Below are positions 16,360 through 25,443 of a DNA stretch of 64,000 nt, in pieces. The notes below the pieces were generated by a model, which saw only the letters and a program-made list of their open reading frames with translations, searched no databases and had not been told where the DNA came from. Origin of the DNA: Robiginitalea myxolifaciens. GTDB taxonomy: Bacteria; Bacteroidota; Bacteroidia; Flavobacteriales; Flavobacteriaceae. Positions within the stretch are counted from its first letter, which is position 1. Each line of letters starts with the position of its first letter. The stretch is from the NCBI RefSeq assembly GCF_900115205.1, contig NZ_FOYQ01000002.1:186001-250000 (forward strand), in the 5' to 3' direction. Both the position numbers and the translations under genes were made by a program.

Positions 16360-17303
16360 TGAAATTCCCACGGGAACATACCCTTAAAGAAATTGCAGGG
16401 CTACTGGGCGTTGAGTTCGTTGGCCCTGAATCGTTTCCCGTTTTAGGACTCAACGAGATTCACGTTGTAGAGCCCGGGGACATCGTCTTTGTAGACCACC
16501 CGAAATACTACGACAAAGCGCTGGAAAGTAAGGCAACCGTAGTGTTGATCAATAAAAGCGTAGACTGCCCGGACGGTAAAGCACTTCTTATCTCAGACGA
16601 TCCATTTCGCGATTTTAATAAGCTTATCAACCATTTTGGCCCACCGGCGGTACCCAAACAGCCGATTGACCCAACTGCCAAAATTAGTCCCGACGCTATA
16701 ATTGGGGCTAATGTGGTCATTGGAGCCAACGTAGTTATTGGTGCTGGATCCGTTATCCATCCCAATGTGAGTATCGGAGACAATTGTATCCTTGGGAAGG
16801 ATGTGGTAGTACAGGCAGGCACGGTAATTGGCTCTAATGCTTTCTACTATAAAAAAAGGCCTGAAGGCTATGATCGGTTGATTTCCGGAGGACGGGTAAT
16901 CCTGGAGGACAGGGTAGAATTAGGAGCCTTGTGTACCATTGATCGAGGGGTTACCGGCGATACCCGTATCGGAACCGGAAGCAAGCTGGACAACCAGGTC
17001 CATGTTGGCCATGACACCGTAATTGGAGCCGGCTGTCTGATTGCCTCACAGGCGGGAATAGCAGGTTGTGTGATTATTGAGGATGGGGTTACCCTTTGGG
17101 GTCAGGTAGGCGTTACCAGTGCCATCACGGTTGGAAAAGGTGCTGTTGTATTGGCGCAATCGGGGATTGCCAAATCGCTTGAAGGTGGAAAAACCTATTT
17201 CGGCAGCCCAGCCGAAGAAGCACGGGACCGACTCAAGCAGCTCGCAGGGGTACGCCAAATTCCAGCCATCCTGGAAACCCTAAAAAAGCAAGGCAAAGCT
17301 TAG
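16359..17303 (+). CDS. LpxD-like acyltransferase paralog
   Basis: 314 aa. Same fold as LpxD: N-terminal domain with LNEIHVVEPGDIVFVDHPKY, then a hexapeptide beta-helix. A His at the catalytic position remains (LDNQVHVGHDTVIG). It differs where LpxD has the ADGFGF acyl-pocket segment: here the sequence is GSNAFYYKKRPEGYDRL, and the C-terminal ACP-binding tail is short. Probably an acyltransferase with another acyl or sugar substrate. Overlaps efp by one base, so co-translated with it. Confidence 0.85.
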   Translation: MKFPREHTLKEIAGLLGVEFVGPESFPVLGLNEIHVVEPGDIVFVDHPKYYDKALESKATVVLINKSVDCPDGKALLISDDPFRDFNKLINHFGPPAVPKQPIDPTAKISPDAIIGANVVIGANVVIGAGSVIHPNVSIGDNCILGKDVVVQAGTVIGSNAFYYKKRPEGYDRLISGGRVILEDRVELGALCTIDRGVTGDTRIGTGSKLDNQVHVGHDTVIGAGCLIASQAGIAGCVIIEDGVTLWGQVGVTSAITVGKGAVVLAQSGIAKSLEGGKTYFGSPAEEARDRLKQLAGVRQIPAILETLKKQGKA

Positions 17304-17323
17304 CCGAATTAATCGTTATAGGC

Positions 17324-17331
17324 TATTTTTG
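17324..17331 (+). promoter_or_regulatory. sucD: -7 promoter element of sucD
   Basis: TATTTTTG matches TAnnTTTG, 21 bases before the sucD start. Confidence 0.5.
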
Positions 17332-17352
17332 CGTAAACCAAAATTTTACTAA

Positions 17353-18225
17353 ATGAGTGTTCTAGTCAATAAAGATTCTAAAATAATCGTCCAGGGATTT
17401 ACCGGTAGCGAAGGAACTTTCCACGCCGGCCAGATGATCGAATACGGGACCAACGTAGTCGGTGGGGTAACTCCAGGTAAAGGCGGTCAGGAACACTTGG
17501 GAAAACCCGTTTTTAATACCGTTGCAGATGCGGTTAAAGAAACTGGTGCCGATACCACGATAATCTTTGTCCCCCCGGCTTTTGCAGCCGACGCCATTAT
17601 GGAAGCTGCGGATGCAGGGATTGGCGTAATTATTACCATTACTGAAGGTATTCCCGTTGCGGACATGATCAAAGCATACGATTATGTGCAATCCCGTGGG
17701 GCGCGGCTTGTAGGTCCAAACTGCCCGGGAGTGATCACTCCGGGGGAAGCCAAAGTGGGAATCATGCCTGGCTTTGTTTTCAAAAAAGGTAATGTAGGAA
17801 TTGTTTCAAAATCGGGTACCCTTACCTATGAAGCAGCCGATCAGGTTGTTCGACAGGGATTGGGGATCACTACTGCAATCGGTATCGGAGGAGATCCGAT
17901 TATCGGAACTACTACCAAAGAAGCACTCGAAATGCTCGTTGGCGATCCGGAAACTTCCTGTGTGGTAATGATCGGGGAGATCGGAGGCCAATTAGAAGCA
18001 GAGGCTGCCCGCTGGTATAAGGAAAGCGGAAGCAAGAAACCGGTTGTCGGGTTTATCGCTGGTGAAACGGCTCCTGCAGGAAGGACTATGGGACATGCCG
18101 GTGCCATTGTAGGCGGTAGTGACGACACGGCACAAGCCAAAAAACGAATCATGAAAGAATGCGGAATTCACGTAGTTGAATCTCCCGCACAAATCGGAAT
18201 CAAGGTAAAAGAAGTACTTTCTTAA
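17353..18225 (+). CDS. sucD: Succinate--CoA ligase, alpha subunit
   Basis: 290 aa. TCA-cycle substrate-level phosphorylation; binds CoA and carries the phospho-His. Signatures: [39 protein letters not shown], and [13 protein letters not shown], the region holding the active-site His. The beta subunit sucC is not in the window, as is usual in Bacteroidota where the two genes are often apart. Own promoter upstream, terminator at 18248-18269. Confidence 0.97.
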   Translation: MSVLVNKDSKIIVQGFTGSEGTFHAGQMIEYGTNVVGGVTPGKGGQEHLGKPVFNTVADAVKETGADTTIIFVPPAFAADAIMEAADAGIGVIITITEGIPVADMIKAYDYVQSRGARLVGPNCPGVITPGEAKVGIMPGFVFKKGNVGIVSKSGTLTYEAADQVVRQGLGITTAIGIGGDPIIGTTTKEALEMLVGDPETSCVVMIGEIGGQLEAEAARWYKESGSKKPVVGFIAGETAPAGRTMGHAGAIVGGSDDTAQAKKRIMKECGIHVVESPAQIGIKVKEVLS

Positions 18226-18247
18226 ACCTCGTTAATTCTATATTAAA

Positions 18248-18269
18248 GTCCGCTCAGGCGGGCTTTTTT
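18248..18269 (+). terminator. Rho-independent terminator after sucD
   Basis: GTCCGC, loop TCAG, GCGGGC, then six T; 23 bases after the sucD stop. Confidence 0.85.
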
Positions 18270-18270
18270 G

Positions 18271-18301
18271 TTGCTACCAGCACGAAACATAACTATCTTT
18301 G
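18271..18301 (+). promoter_or_regulatory. fabG: Promoter of fabG
   Basis: TTG at 18271-18273, a 20-base spacer and TATCTTTG at 18294-18301 form one of the clearest -33/-7 pairs in the window, directly after the sucD terminator. The leader is about 60 bases. Confidence 0.7.
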
Positions 18302-18365
18302 AGTAGAAGCCGGCTCCTGTTCGGACGAGGCTTTTGGCCAAAACAAACCAACTAAAAAACATACC

Positions 18366-19112
18366 ATGGACATCCTGAAAGGAAAAACAGCAATTATTAC
18401 CGGAGCAAGCCGGGGTATCGGTAAAGGAATCGCAGAGGTCTTTGCCCGTGAAGGTGCCAATGTTGCCTTTACCTACAGCAGCAGTGAAGGCCCCGCCCTT
18501 GAGCTTCAGGCAGCCCTGGAGAAAGAAGGGGTAAAAGCAAAGGCATACAAAAGTAACGCCGCCAGCTATGAAGAAGCCGAAGCCCTTGTAGCCCAGGTAC
18601 TGGAGGATTTTGGAGGTGTGGACATACTGATCAACAACGCAGGAATCACCATGGACAATTTGCTCATGCGCATGAGCGAAGCCGATTTTGACAAGGTTAT
18701 CGAGGTCAATCTCAAATCGGTTTTTAACATGACCAAGGCCATACAACGAACCTTTTTAAAGCAGCGACATGGAAGTATTATCAATATGAGTAGTGTTGTT
18801 GGGGTAAAAGGAAATGCTGGCCAGGCCAATTATGCTGCCTCCAAAGCCGGAATGATCGGGTTTACCAAAAGTGTTGCCCTGGAATTGGGCTCCCGTAATA
18901 TTCGCTGCAATGCGATAGCCCCTGGCTTCATTGAAACTGAGATGACTGATAAGCTCGACGAGAAAACAGTTCAGGGATGGCGCGATGCTATTCCGCTTAA
19001 GCGCGGCGGAAGTCCGGAAGATATCGCAAATGCCTGTTTGTTCCTGGCTTCTGACCTTTCGGCCTATGTTACCGGGCAGGTTCTCAATGTCGATGGCGGA
19101 ATGCTTACCTGA
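18366..19112 (+). CDS. fabG: 3-oxoacyl-ACP reductase FabG
   Basis: 248 aa short-chain dehydrogenase. NADPH-dependent reduction of 3-ketoacyl-ACP in fatty-acid elongation. Cofactor motif GASRGIGKGIAEVF at about residue 13, NNAG at about 90, catalytic Ser in SSVVGVKGNAGQANYAASKAG with Tyr and Lys (YxxxK), and the FabG-typical NVDGGMLT C-terminus. It lies 11 bases before the VWA membrane protein gene, a conserved Bacteroidota pairing. Confidence 0.95.
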   Translation: MDILKGKTAIITGASRGIGKGIAEVFAREGANVAFTYSSSEGPALELQAALEKEGVKAKAYKSNAASYEEAEALVAQVLEDFGGVDILINNAGITMDNLLMRMSEADFDKVIEVNLKSVFNMTKAIQRTFLKQRHGSIINMSSVVGVKGNAGQANYAASKAGMIGFTKSVALELGSRNIRCNAIAPGFIETEMTDKLDEKTVQGWRDAIPLKRGGSPEDIANACLFLASDLSAYVTGQVLNVDGGMLT

Positions 19113-19123
19113 ATGTAGCGTAC

Positions 19124-21148
19124 ATGGGTGAATACCCCTTTTTATGGATCTTGCTTTGTGTGCTTGTTAGTGCGGCCCTGGTTTGGATCCACTATTTGGC
19201 ACAGCGGCCTGCCAAGCCCTTCCACTGGCCATTAGCAATCTTGCGATTCTTTGCCTTGTTGGGAATTTTGCTCCTCCTTGCGGATGTCAAGATCAGTAAA
19301 CGCACCTCTGAAATCCGCAAACATGAACTTGTTGTACTTACCGACAATAGCAGATCCGTTCGTTTCAAGGGTGCAGACACCAACCTGCTAGCCTTCAGGA
19401 ATGCCCTGATCCAGGACGGCGAATTACAGGAGCGATTTACTATTTCGCCCTATAGTTTTGGCAATTCTGCCAACCGTTCAGACACCCTCAACTTTAATTC
19501 GGAAGCAACGGATATTGCCGGTTCTCTCGAGGGAATACGATCGGCCCTGAAGCAACGCGAAGCCACTGTTGTTCTTTTAAGCGACGGTAATGATAATACC
19601 GGCATGGACATTAGCGGCATAGCCGATCAGGGGCCGCTTATCTATCCCGTAATTTTCGGAGACACCACCAAGTATCGCGATATCCGAATCGATCGTATTG
19701 ATTTGAACCGGTTTGCTTTCCTGGGCAATAGTTTTCCTGTGGAAGTCCTCTATTCCTACACGGGTACAACGGCCGCTACCTCGGAATTGGTGATTCGGGA
19801 TAACGGTAGGGTAGTAGCCCGTAAAACACTGACTTTCTCCTCTGGCGCGGAAAGCCGGCAGGAGGAATTCTTTATCGAGGCCCGGGAAGTTGGAGTACAC
19901 AGAATAAGCGCTGGTTTACAAGCACTCCCGGAGGAGCGAAATACCCGTAACAATACGCGTACGGCGGGTCTGGAGGTGCTCGATGAGAGCTTGGAAATCA
20001 GAATCGTAAGTAGTGATAATCATCCCGATTTGGGTGCGTTGAAACGAAGCCTGTTACGCAATCCGCAACGCCGATGTGAAATCGTAACCCCCTCCGAAGC
20101 ACTGAGAACCCTGCAGGACATAGACCTGTTGATCTTCTTTAATCCAAACAGGCAATTCAGGGAATTGTATGGCGCCATCAAGGATAGAAGCATACCCTTG
20201 TTTACTATTACCGGACCGGGAACCTCCTGGACTTTTCTGAATCAGGCACAATCGCGGTTTGGCCTCGAAGAGCAGGGACCGCCAGAAGACCTCTTTCCCA
20301 TGCGCAATGCTTCTTTCGACTATTTTGACAACAGCAGTTGGGAAGTTGCTGAGTATCCTCCGCTCAGCGGGCTTTTAGGTGAATATTCGATTTATGAGCC
20401 GCACCAGGTACTCCTGGAACAACGCATTCGGGGTATAAACCTTGACCAGCCCTTATTAGCACTCCTCGAGGGGGAACCCAGGGAGGCGGTGTTATTCGGA
20501 TCGGGATTATGGCAATGGAGCCTGGGGGAATACCGGAATACGGGCAGTACTCTTGAATTTGATCAGGCGCTCTCCCGTATCGTACTCTTTTTGGCTGCCT
20601 CTGCGGCTGAGCAACGCCTAACCCTGGATTACGAACCCATTTATGAAGGGATTCAGGGTGCCCGAATTCGTGCACGATTTGTGGATGAGGCTTATGATTT
20701 TGATCAGCAGGCCCAGTTGCGCATTCGCCTGCAAGACAGCAGCGGCCAGGACTTGCCCGTGCGGCCTATGAGTTTGAGAACGGGATATTTCGAGTTTGAT
20801 TTGGCCGCAATTCCTCCTGGAGAATACAATTTTACCGTGGAAGCTGTGGGTACAGCCTTTACCGCTTCCGGGAATTTTGTTTTACGTGCTTTTGACCTGG
20901 AGGCCAGACAAACGAGCAGCGACCTGGACCTGATGAATCAGTTGGGAGCTAGAACCGGTGGGCGTTTGTTTTTTCCACAATCTTTTGGGGTGTTGCGCGA
21001 CAGCTTATTAGGGGCAGATCGCTTCCGTCCTATGGAAAAAAGCCAGGTTAAAGTCGTATCTTTAATCGATTACAGGTGGCTGCTCCCGCTTATCATCGCC
21101 TTCCTGGCCGGAGAGTGGTTTACCCGTAAATATTACGGACTTATTTAA
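19124..21148 (+). CDS. Membrane protein with von Willebrand factor A-like domain
   Basis: 674 aa. Two N-terminal membrane helices (about 5-25 and 35-52), then a periplasmic VWA-like domain with a MIDAS-like DNSRS at about residue 73 and VVLLSDGNDNTGMD near 150, a long region with a Rossmann-like segment (DIDLLIFFNPNRQFRELYG), and a C-terminal helix (WLLPLIIAFLAGEWF). It resembles conserved Bacteroidota proteins of unknown function, with distant likeness to BatA/BatB. Probably co-transcribed with fabG and the prohibitin gene 11 bases downstream. No catalytic residues recognised. Confidence 0.8.
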   Translation: MGEYPFLWILLCVLVSAALVWIHYLAQRPAKPFHWPLAILRFFALLGILLLLADVKISKRTSEIRKHELVVLTDNSRSVRFKGADTNLLAFRNALIQDGELQERFTISPYSFGNSANRSDTLNFNSEATDIAGSLEGIRSALKQREATVVLLSDGNDNTGMDISGIADQGPLIYPVIFGDTTKYRDIRIDRIDLNRFAFLGNSFPVEVLYSYTGTTAATSELVIRDNGRVVARKTLTFSSGAESRQEEFFIEAREVGVHRISAGLQALPEERNTRNNTRTAGLEVLDESLEIRIVSSDNHPDLGALKRSLLRNPQRRCEIVTPSEALRTLQDIDLLIFFNPNRQFRELYGAIKDRSIPLFTITGPGTSWTFLNQAQSRFGLEEQGPPEDLFPMRNASFDYFDNSSWEVAEYPPLSGLLGEYSIYEPHQVLLEQRIRGINLDQPLLALLEGEPREAVLFGSGLWQWSLGEYRNTGSTLEFDQALSRIVLFLAASAAEQRLTLDYEPIYEGIQGARIRARFVDEAYDFDQQAQLRIRLQDSSGQDLPVRPMSLRTGYFEFDLAAIPPGEYNFTVEAVGTAFTASGNFVLRAFDLEARQTSSDLDLMNQLGARTGGRLFFPQSFGVLRDSLLGADRFRPMEKSQVKVVSLIDYRWLLPLIIAFLAGEWFTRKYYGLI

Positions 21149-21159
21149 TTAAAAATACT

Positions 21160-21975
21160 ATGGACAGATTACCTAAGATTGCCTTACCGGCAATCATCAT
21201 TTTTATTTTACTCGCAGTTCTCATTGCCAAAAGTGCGGTGACTATCGGATCCGGAGAAGCCGGGGTCCTGTACCGTACCTTTGGTGGGGGAGTAGTTACT
21301 GACCAACCTCCTATGGGCGAAGGATTCCACCTGGTAGCCCCCTGGAACAGGGTGTACATTTATGAAGTGCGCCAGCAGGAGGTTTACGAAAACATGAAAG
21401 TACTATCCAGTAATGGTTTGGATATTCAGTTAGATGCTTCGGCCTGGTATCAGCCTAAAATTGAAGTTTTAGGGAAGTTACACCAGGAGAAGAGCGATAA
21501 ATACAAAGAGCGCATCTTGTTGCCAGCCATTCGCTCGGCTGCCCGATCTGTTGTGGGTCGGTATACTCCGGAACAGCTCTATTCCACCAAGCGAGATGCT
21601 ATCCAACAGGAAATTTTTGAAGAAACCAAGCGCATTGTAGACGATCAGTACATCCAGCTTAATGAGGTACTGGTACGCGATGTGACCCTGCCAGAGACTA
21701 TTAAGGAAGCTATTGAGCGGAAGTTACGCCAGGAGCAGGAAGCCCTGGAGTATGAATTTCGTTTGGTCAGTGCCGAAAAGGAGGCAGAGCGCCAACGAAT
21801 CGAAGCTCAGGGTAAGGCGGACGCAAACCGCATCCTGAGTGCTTCCCTGACCGATAAAATTCTCACCGATAAGGGAATCGAAGCTACCCTGAAATTAGCC
21901 GAGTCTCCGAACTCTAAAATTGTGGTTGTAGGATCTGGCGACGAGGGATTGCCGATAATTTTAGGCAACAATTAA
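21160..21975 (+). CDS. Prohibitin family (SPFH/Band 7) membrane protein
   Basis: 271 aa. One N-terminal helix (about 6-25, IALPAIIIFILLAVLIAKSA), then the SPFH domain (GEAGVLYRTFGG, VYIYEVRQQEV, RSAARSVVGRYTPEQLYSTK) and a coiled-coil tail (EQEALEYEFRLVSAEKEAER). Such proteins form large ring assemblies at the membrane and affect protease access and membrane organisation. End of the fabG / VWA / prohibitin run; the his leader starts 40 bases after its stop. Confidence 0.92.
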   Translation: MDRLPKIALPAIIIFILLAVLIAKSAVTIGSGEAGVLYRTFGGGVVTDQPPMGEGFHLVAPWNRVYIYEVRQQEVYENMKVLSSNGLDIQLDASAWYQPKIEVLGKLHQEKSDKYKERILLPAIRSAARSVVGRYTPEQLYSTKRDAIQQEIFEETKRIVDDQYIQLNEVLVRDVTLPETIKEAIERKLRQEQEALEYEFRLVSAEKEAERQRIEAQGKADANRILSASLTDKILTDKGIEATLKLAESPNSKIVVVGSGDEGLPIILGNN

Positions 21976-21999
21976 TTTTTAATTAAAAATACTTTGCCT

Positions 22000-22007
22000 T
22001 ATTTTTG
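22000..22007 (+). promoter_or_regulatory. -7 promoter element of the his operon
   Basis: TATTTTTG matches TAnnTTTG. With the usual spacing, transcription would start at about 22011-22015, at or within a few bases of the leader-peptide ATG (22015), giving a leaderless or near-leaderless leader transcript. Confidence 0.55.
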
Positions 22008-22014
22008 ACCTCAA

Positions 22015-22068
22015 ATGAAAACAACCCATACACATCATCATCTGATTTCGCACGCTCAGGCGAGGTGA
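22015..22068 (+). CDS. hisL: Histidine-rich leader peptide of the his operon attenuator
   Basis: A 17-aa ORF, MKTTHTHHHLISHAQAR, with five His codons, three of them consecutive. It is followed 32 bases later by a strong terminator hairpin and then hisG. This is the architecture of translation-dependent transcription attenuation: when charged tRNA-His is scarce, ribosomes stall on the His codons and the terminator is prevented. His density and placement make chance unlikely. The ATG is 8 bases after the -7 box. Confidence 0.85.
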   Translation: MKTTHTHHHLISHAQAR

Positions 22069-22100
22069 CGATGTATGCTGTGTTATCAACATAAATCAAG

Positions 22101-22130
22101 ACCCGTTTGAGTATTCAAGCGGGTTTTTTT
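22101..22130 (+). terminator. Attenuator terminator of the his operon
   Basis: ACCCGTTTGA, loop GTAT, TCAAGCGGGT (10-bp stem with one T-G wobble), then a T run to 22130. It lies between the His leader peptide and hisG, so it must be conditional. A competing anti-terminator would have to form in 22042-22100; it was not resolved by eye. Confidence 0.88.
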
Positions 22131-22153
22131 ATTTCCTGAACTTAAAACTTGTA

Positions 22154-23011
22154 ATGGAGAAGCTAAAAATTGCCATACAGAAAAGTGGCCGACTCAACGA
22201 AGATTCCCTAAGGATCCTGAAGGATTGCGGGATATCTATCGATAACGGCCGGGATCAGTTAAAGGCTGCCGCCAGGGACTTTCCCCTGGAGGTCCTCTAT
22301 TTGAGAAATGGCGACATACCCCAATACCTCAGAGATGGGGTGGTTGATGTAGCCATCATAGGAGAAAATGTACTCTTTGAAAAAGGAGAGGATATTACGG
22401 TTTGCGAACGCCTTGGTTTTTCCAAATGCCGGGTTTCCCTGGCTATGCCAAAAGCGCAGTCGTACACAAACATCAAGGATTTGGAAGGGAAACGTATCGC
22501 GACTTCCTATCCCAACACGGTGGCACACTTTTTAAAGAAGAATGGTGTCAATGCGGATCTCCATATTATCAATGGTTCGGTAGAAATTGCCCCGAATATT
22601 GGGTTGTCAGATGCTATTTGTGATATCGTTTCCAGCGGAAGCACGCTTTTTAAGAATAACCTTAAGGAGGTGGAAATCCTTTTGAAAAGCGAAGCTGTTC
22701 TGGCTGTTTCCCCGAAAATCACAGCATCCCTTACGGCAATTTTAGAGCAATTGCGCTTCCGCGTCCAGTCGGTCCTGAAGGCCAGGCAAAATCGCTACGT
22801 GCTCATGAATGTCCCAAACGACCGCTTAACCGAAGTAATCGATTTGTTACCCGGTATGCGTAGTCCCACGGTCCTGCCTTTGGCCGAAGAAGGTTGGAGT
22901 TCCGTACACTCCGTGATTGCCCGGGATAGTTTTTGGGAAGTAATCGACAAGGTTAAGGCGGCAGGTGCCGAAGGTATCCTGGTTTGCCCTATTGAAAAAA
23001 TGGTACTCTGA
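22154..23011 (+). CDS. hisG: ATP phosphoribosyltransferase (long form)
   Basis: 285 aa, long-form HisG with its own C-terminal regulatory domain, so no HisZ is needed. First committed step of histidine synthesis, normally feedback-inhibited by histidine. Opens with EKLKIAIQKSGRLNEDSLRI; substrate-binding segment DAICDIVSSGSTLFKNNL; the C-terminal ACT-like domain covers about 205-285. First structural gene of the his operon, 24 bases after the attenuator T run. Confidence 0.97.
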   Translation: MEKLKIAIQKSGRLNEDSLRILKDCGISIDNGRDQLKAAARDFPLEVLYLRNGDIPQYLRDGVVDVAIIGENVLFEKGEDITVCERLGFSKCRVSLAMPKAQSYTNIKDLEGKRIATSYPNTVAHFLKKNGVNADLHIINGSVEIAPNIGLSDAICDIVSSGSTLFKNNLKEVEILLKSEAVLAVSPKITASLTAILEQLRFRVQSVLKARQNRYVLMNVPNDRLTEVIDLLPGMRSPTVLPLAEEGWSSVHSVIARDSFWEVIDKVKAAGAEGILVCPIEKMVL

Positions 23012-23051
23012 TAGGGAACACCACCTATTGAATAATGGTATGAACAACATT

Positions 23052-24371
23052 ATGAAGACATACTCGAGACCCCAGCGTGCGCAGTGGAATCAGATCATTT
23101 CACGACCACAGACTTCGAAGGAAGATCTGGAGGCGGTAGTGATGGAAGTATTCAATGCCGTTCAGCAAGAGGGCGACAGTGCGGTATCGGGGTATACCCG
23201 GCGTTTTGATGCATGGGATAGCCAGGATATAGCCTACAGCCAGGAAGCCGTTGCCAGCCAGGCAGCTAAGACTCCTGAAAGCCTGAAGCAGGCGATAGAC
23301 CAGGCCTATGAGAACATATTGCGTTTTCACCAGGCTCAGCAGCCTGCTACCGTAGATATGGAAACTCAGGAAGGGGTGCGTTGCTGGGTAGAACAGAAAC
23401 CTATCGATAAGGTTGGAATCTATATACCAGGGGGAACGGCTCCATTATTCTCTACCGTATTAATGCTTGGTGTACCTGCCCGGGTCGCGGGTTGCAGGGA
23501 GGTAGTGCTATGCTCCCCACCGAATGCCCAGGGGGAATTGCATTCTGCCATTTGTTACGCAGCAATTAAGTGCGGAATAACCACGGTTTGCCGTGTTGGT
23601 GGCATTCAGGCTATTGCAGCCCTTACCTATGGCACCCAACAAGTTCCTGCAGTGTACAAAATATTCGGACCTGGAAACCAGTACGTAACCCAGGCCAAAC
23701 AATGGGCATCCCGCCTGGGGGTAGCAATCGATATGCCTGCCGGGCCCAGCGAGGTGCTCGTGGTTGCGGATACCACTTCAAATCCCGCATATGTGGCCGC
23801 AGACCTTTTGAGTCAGGCCGAGCACGGGAACGACAGCCAGGTGATCCTGATAACGGATCAGGAAGAAATTGCCGAGGGTGTTCAGGCTGAATTAGCACAG
23901 CAACTGTCTCAATTGCCTAGAAAAGACATGGCTACCAAGGCCCTGGAAAATAGTCGGTTCGTCGTGATGGAGGATCGGGAGGAACTGGCAGATTTCGTAA
24001 ACGCCTACGCCCCGGAGCACCTGATTATCTGCCACAGGGAAGAAGCCTTCCTCTTACAGCACTTGCGCAACGCCGGTTCCGTGTTTCTCGGGAATTACAG
24101 TCCGGAAAGCGCCGGAGACTATGCATCCGGTACCAATCACACGCTACCTACCAACGGTTTTGCGAAACAATACAGCGGGGTTAATCTCGCCAGCTTTACC
24201 AAGCAAATTACCTATCAGCGAATAAGTCCCACTGGCCTTGCAACTATTGGGCCTGCCATCGTGGAAATGGCCGAAGCCGAAGGCCTTAGTGCACACGGAG
24301 AAGCCGTTCGCCTGAGGTTGGCCGATATAGAAGCCAAAGAAGATAACACCGTTGTAAATCGAAACGCCTGA
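23052..24371 (+). CDS. hisD: Histidinol dehydrogenase
   Basis: About 439 aa from MKTYSRPQRAQWNQII; an ATG four codons earlier (23040) is also possible, and the frame is open further upstream but would overlap hisG. Last two steps of histidine synthesis, zinc- and NAD-dependent. Signatures: DKVGIYIPGGTAPLFSTVLM, IFGPGNQYVTQAKQ, IDMPAGPSEVLVVAD, LLSQAEHGNDSQ, and GTNHTLPTNGFAKQYSG. Confidence 0.96.
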   Translation: MKTYSRPQRAQWNQIISRPQTSKEDLEAVVMEVFNAVQQEGDSAVSGYTRRFDAWDSQDIAYSQEAVASQAAKTPESLKQAIDQAYENILRFHQAQQPATVDMETQEGVRCWVEQKPIDKVGIYIPGGTAPLFSTVLMLGVPARVAGCREVVLCSPPNAQGELHSAICYAAIKCGITTVCRVGGIQAIAALTYGTQQVPAVYKIFGPGNQYVTQAKQWASRLGVAIDMPAGPSEVLVVADTTSNPAYVAADLLSQAEHGNDSQVILITDQEEIAEGVQAELAQQLSQLPRKDMATKALENSRFVVMEDREELADFVNAYAPEHLIICHREEAFLLQHLRNAGSVFLGNYSPESAGDYASGTNHTLPTNGFAKQYSGVNLASFTKQITYQRISPTGLATIGPAIVEMAEAEGLSAHGEAVRLRLADIEAKEDNTVVNRNA

Positions 24372-24372
24372 T

Positions 24373-25419
24373 ATGGACAGCCGGATAAAGCATTGGATCA
24401 GGCCTGCGATGGCCAACTTGAAGCCGTATACTTCGGCACGCGATGAATACGGGGAAAGCCGGGAGGATATGATTTTCCTGGATGCCAATGAAAATCCTTT
24501 TGATTCGGGAATGAACCGTTACCCGGATCCGTTGCAGCGCGAATTGAAAGAGCGGATTGCCAGCTGGAGGAATGTTGCGCCTGAGCGAATTTTACTGGGT
24601 AATGGCAGCGATGAAGTACTGGATTTACTCTTTCGTCTCTTTTGTGTACCCGAACAGGATCGGGTTGTGGTCCTTCCACCTACCTACGGGATGTACAGTG
24701 TGCTGGCGGCAATCAATAGTGTGGAAACCGTGGCGATACCCCTCGATGCGGAGTTCCACCCCAATGTTTCCGGCATACTCGAATGCAATAGCGACCGGAC
24801 TAAAATGGTCTTTGTCTGCTCCCCGAATAATCCCACGGCGAACCTTATGCCTAGAGAATCGATTATTGAATTGCTAGAGGGCTTTGATGGAATTGTAGTA
24901 GTAGACGAGGCCTATATTGACTTTACCGATGAAGACAGCCTTACTGAGCTATTAGACCAATATGCCAACCTGGTTGTTGTGCAGACCTTCTCCAAAGCCA
25001 TGGGCCTCGCTGGAATTCGTTTGGGGATGTTGTTTGCCCGGGAGGAAGTAATTGGGTACCTCAATGCGATAAAACCTCCATATAATGTCAACGGGCTTAC
25101 ACAAAAGGCAGCTTTGGAGGCTTTGGATGAACTGAAACTAAAGTCAGAGCAGGTAAGCATCCTTAAAACGGAAAGAGCCAGGCTTGCAGAGGCTCTTGAG
25201 GAAATAGCATGCGTACAGGAAGTGTTGCCGTCAGCGGCAAATTTCATCCTGGCTCGTGTAGACGATGCGGATAATCTTTATCAATACCTGATTGGCCAGG
25301 GTATTGTAGTGCGCAATCGATCCAAACAATTGAATTGCGAAAACACCTTGCGTTTTACGGTAGGTACGCCGGAGGAGAACAAAGCTCTGGTGGCCGCCTT
25401 AAAAGCCAGGAAATCATAG
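24373..25419 (+). CDS. hisC: Histidinol-phosphate aminotransferase
   Basis: 348 aa, class-I/II fold PLP aminotransferase. N-terminal ARDEYG region and LDANENPFDSGMNRYPDP are HisC signatures; PLP lysine in QTFSKAMGLAGIRLGM; FVCSPNNPTANLM and VVDEAYIDF bind cofactor. One base separates it from hisD. Confidence 0.96.
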   Translation: MDSRIKHWIRPAMANLKPYTSARDEYGESREDMIFLDANENPFDSGMNRYPDPLQRELKERIASWRNVAPERILLGNGSDEVLDLLFRLFCVPEQDRVVVLPPTYGMYSVLAAINSVETVAIPLDAEFHPNVSGILECNSDRTKMVFVCSPNNPTANLMPRESIIELLEGFDGIVVVDEAYIDFTDEDSLTELLDQYANLVVVQTFSKAMGLAGIRLGMLFAREEVIGYLNAIKPPYNVNGLTQKAALEALDELKLKSEQVSILKTERARLAEALEEIACVQEVLPSAANFILARVDDADNLYQYLIGQGIVVRNRSKQLNCENTLRFTVGTPEENKALVAALKARKS

Positions 25420-25443
25420 GAACTCAGACAGCCATAATCTGAA

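Noticed and set aside
22965-23051. Longer hisD start overlapping hisG
   Set aside because: The upstream codons overlap hisG coding sequence and do not look like HisD; MKTYSRPQRAQW matches the expected N-terminus.
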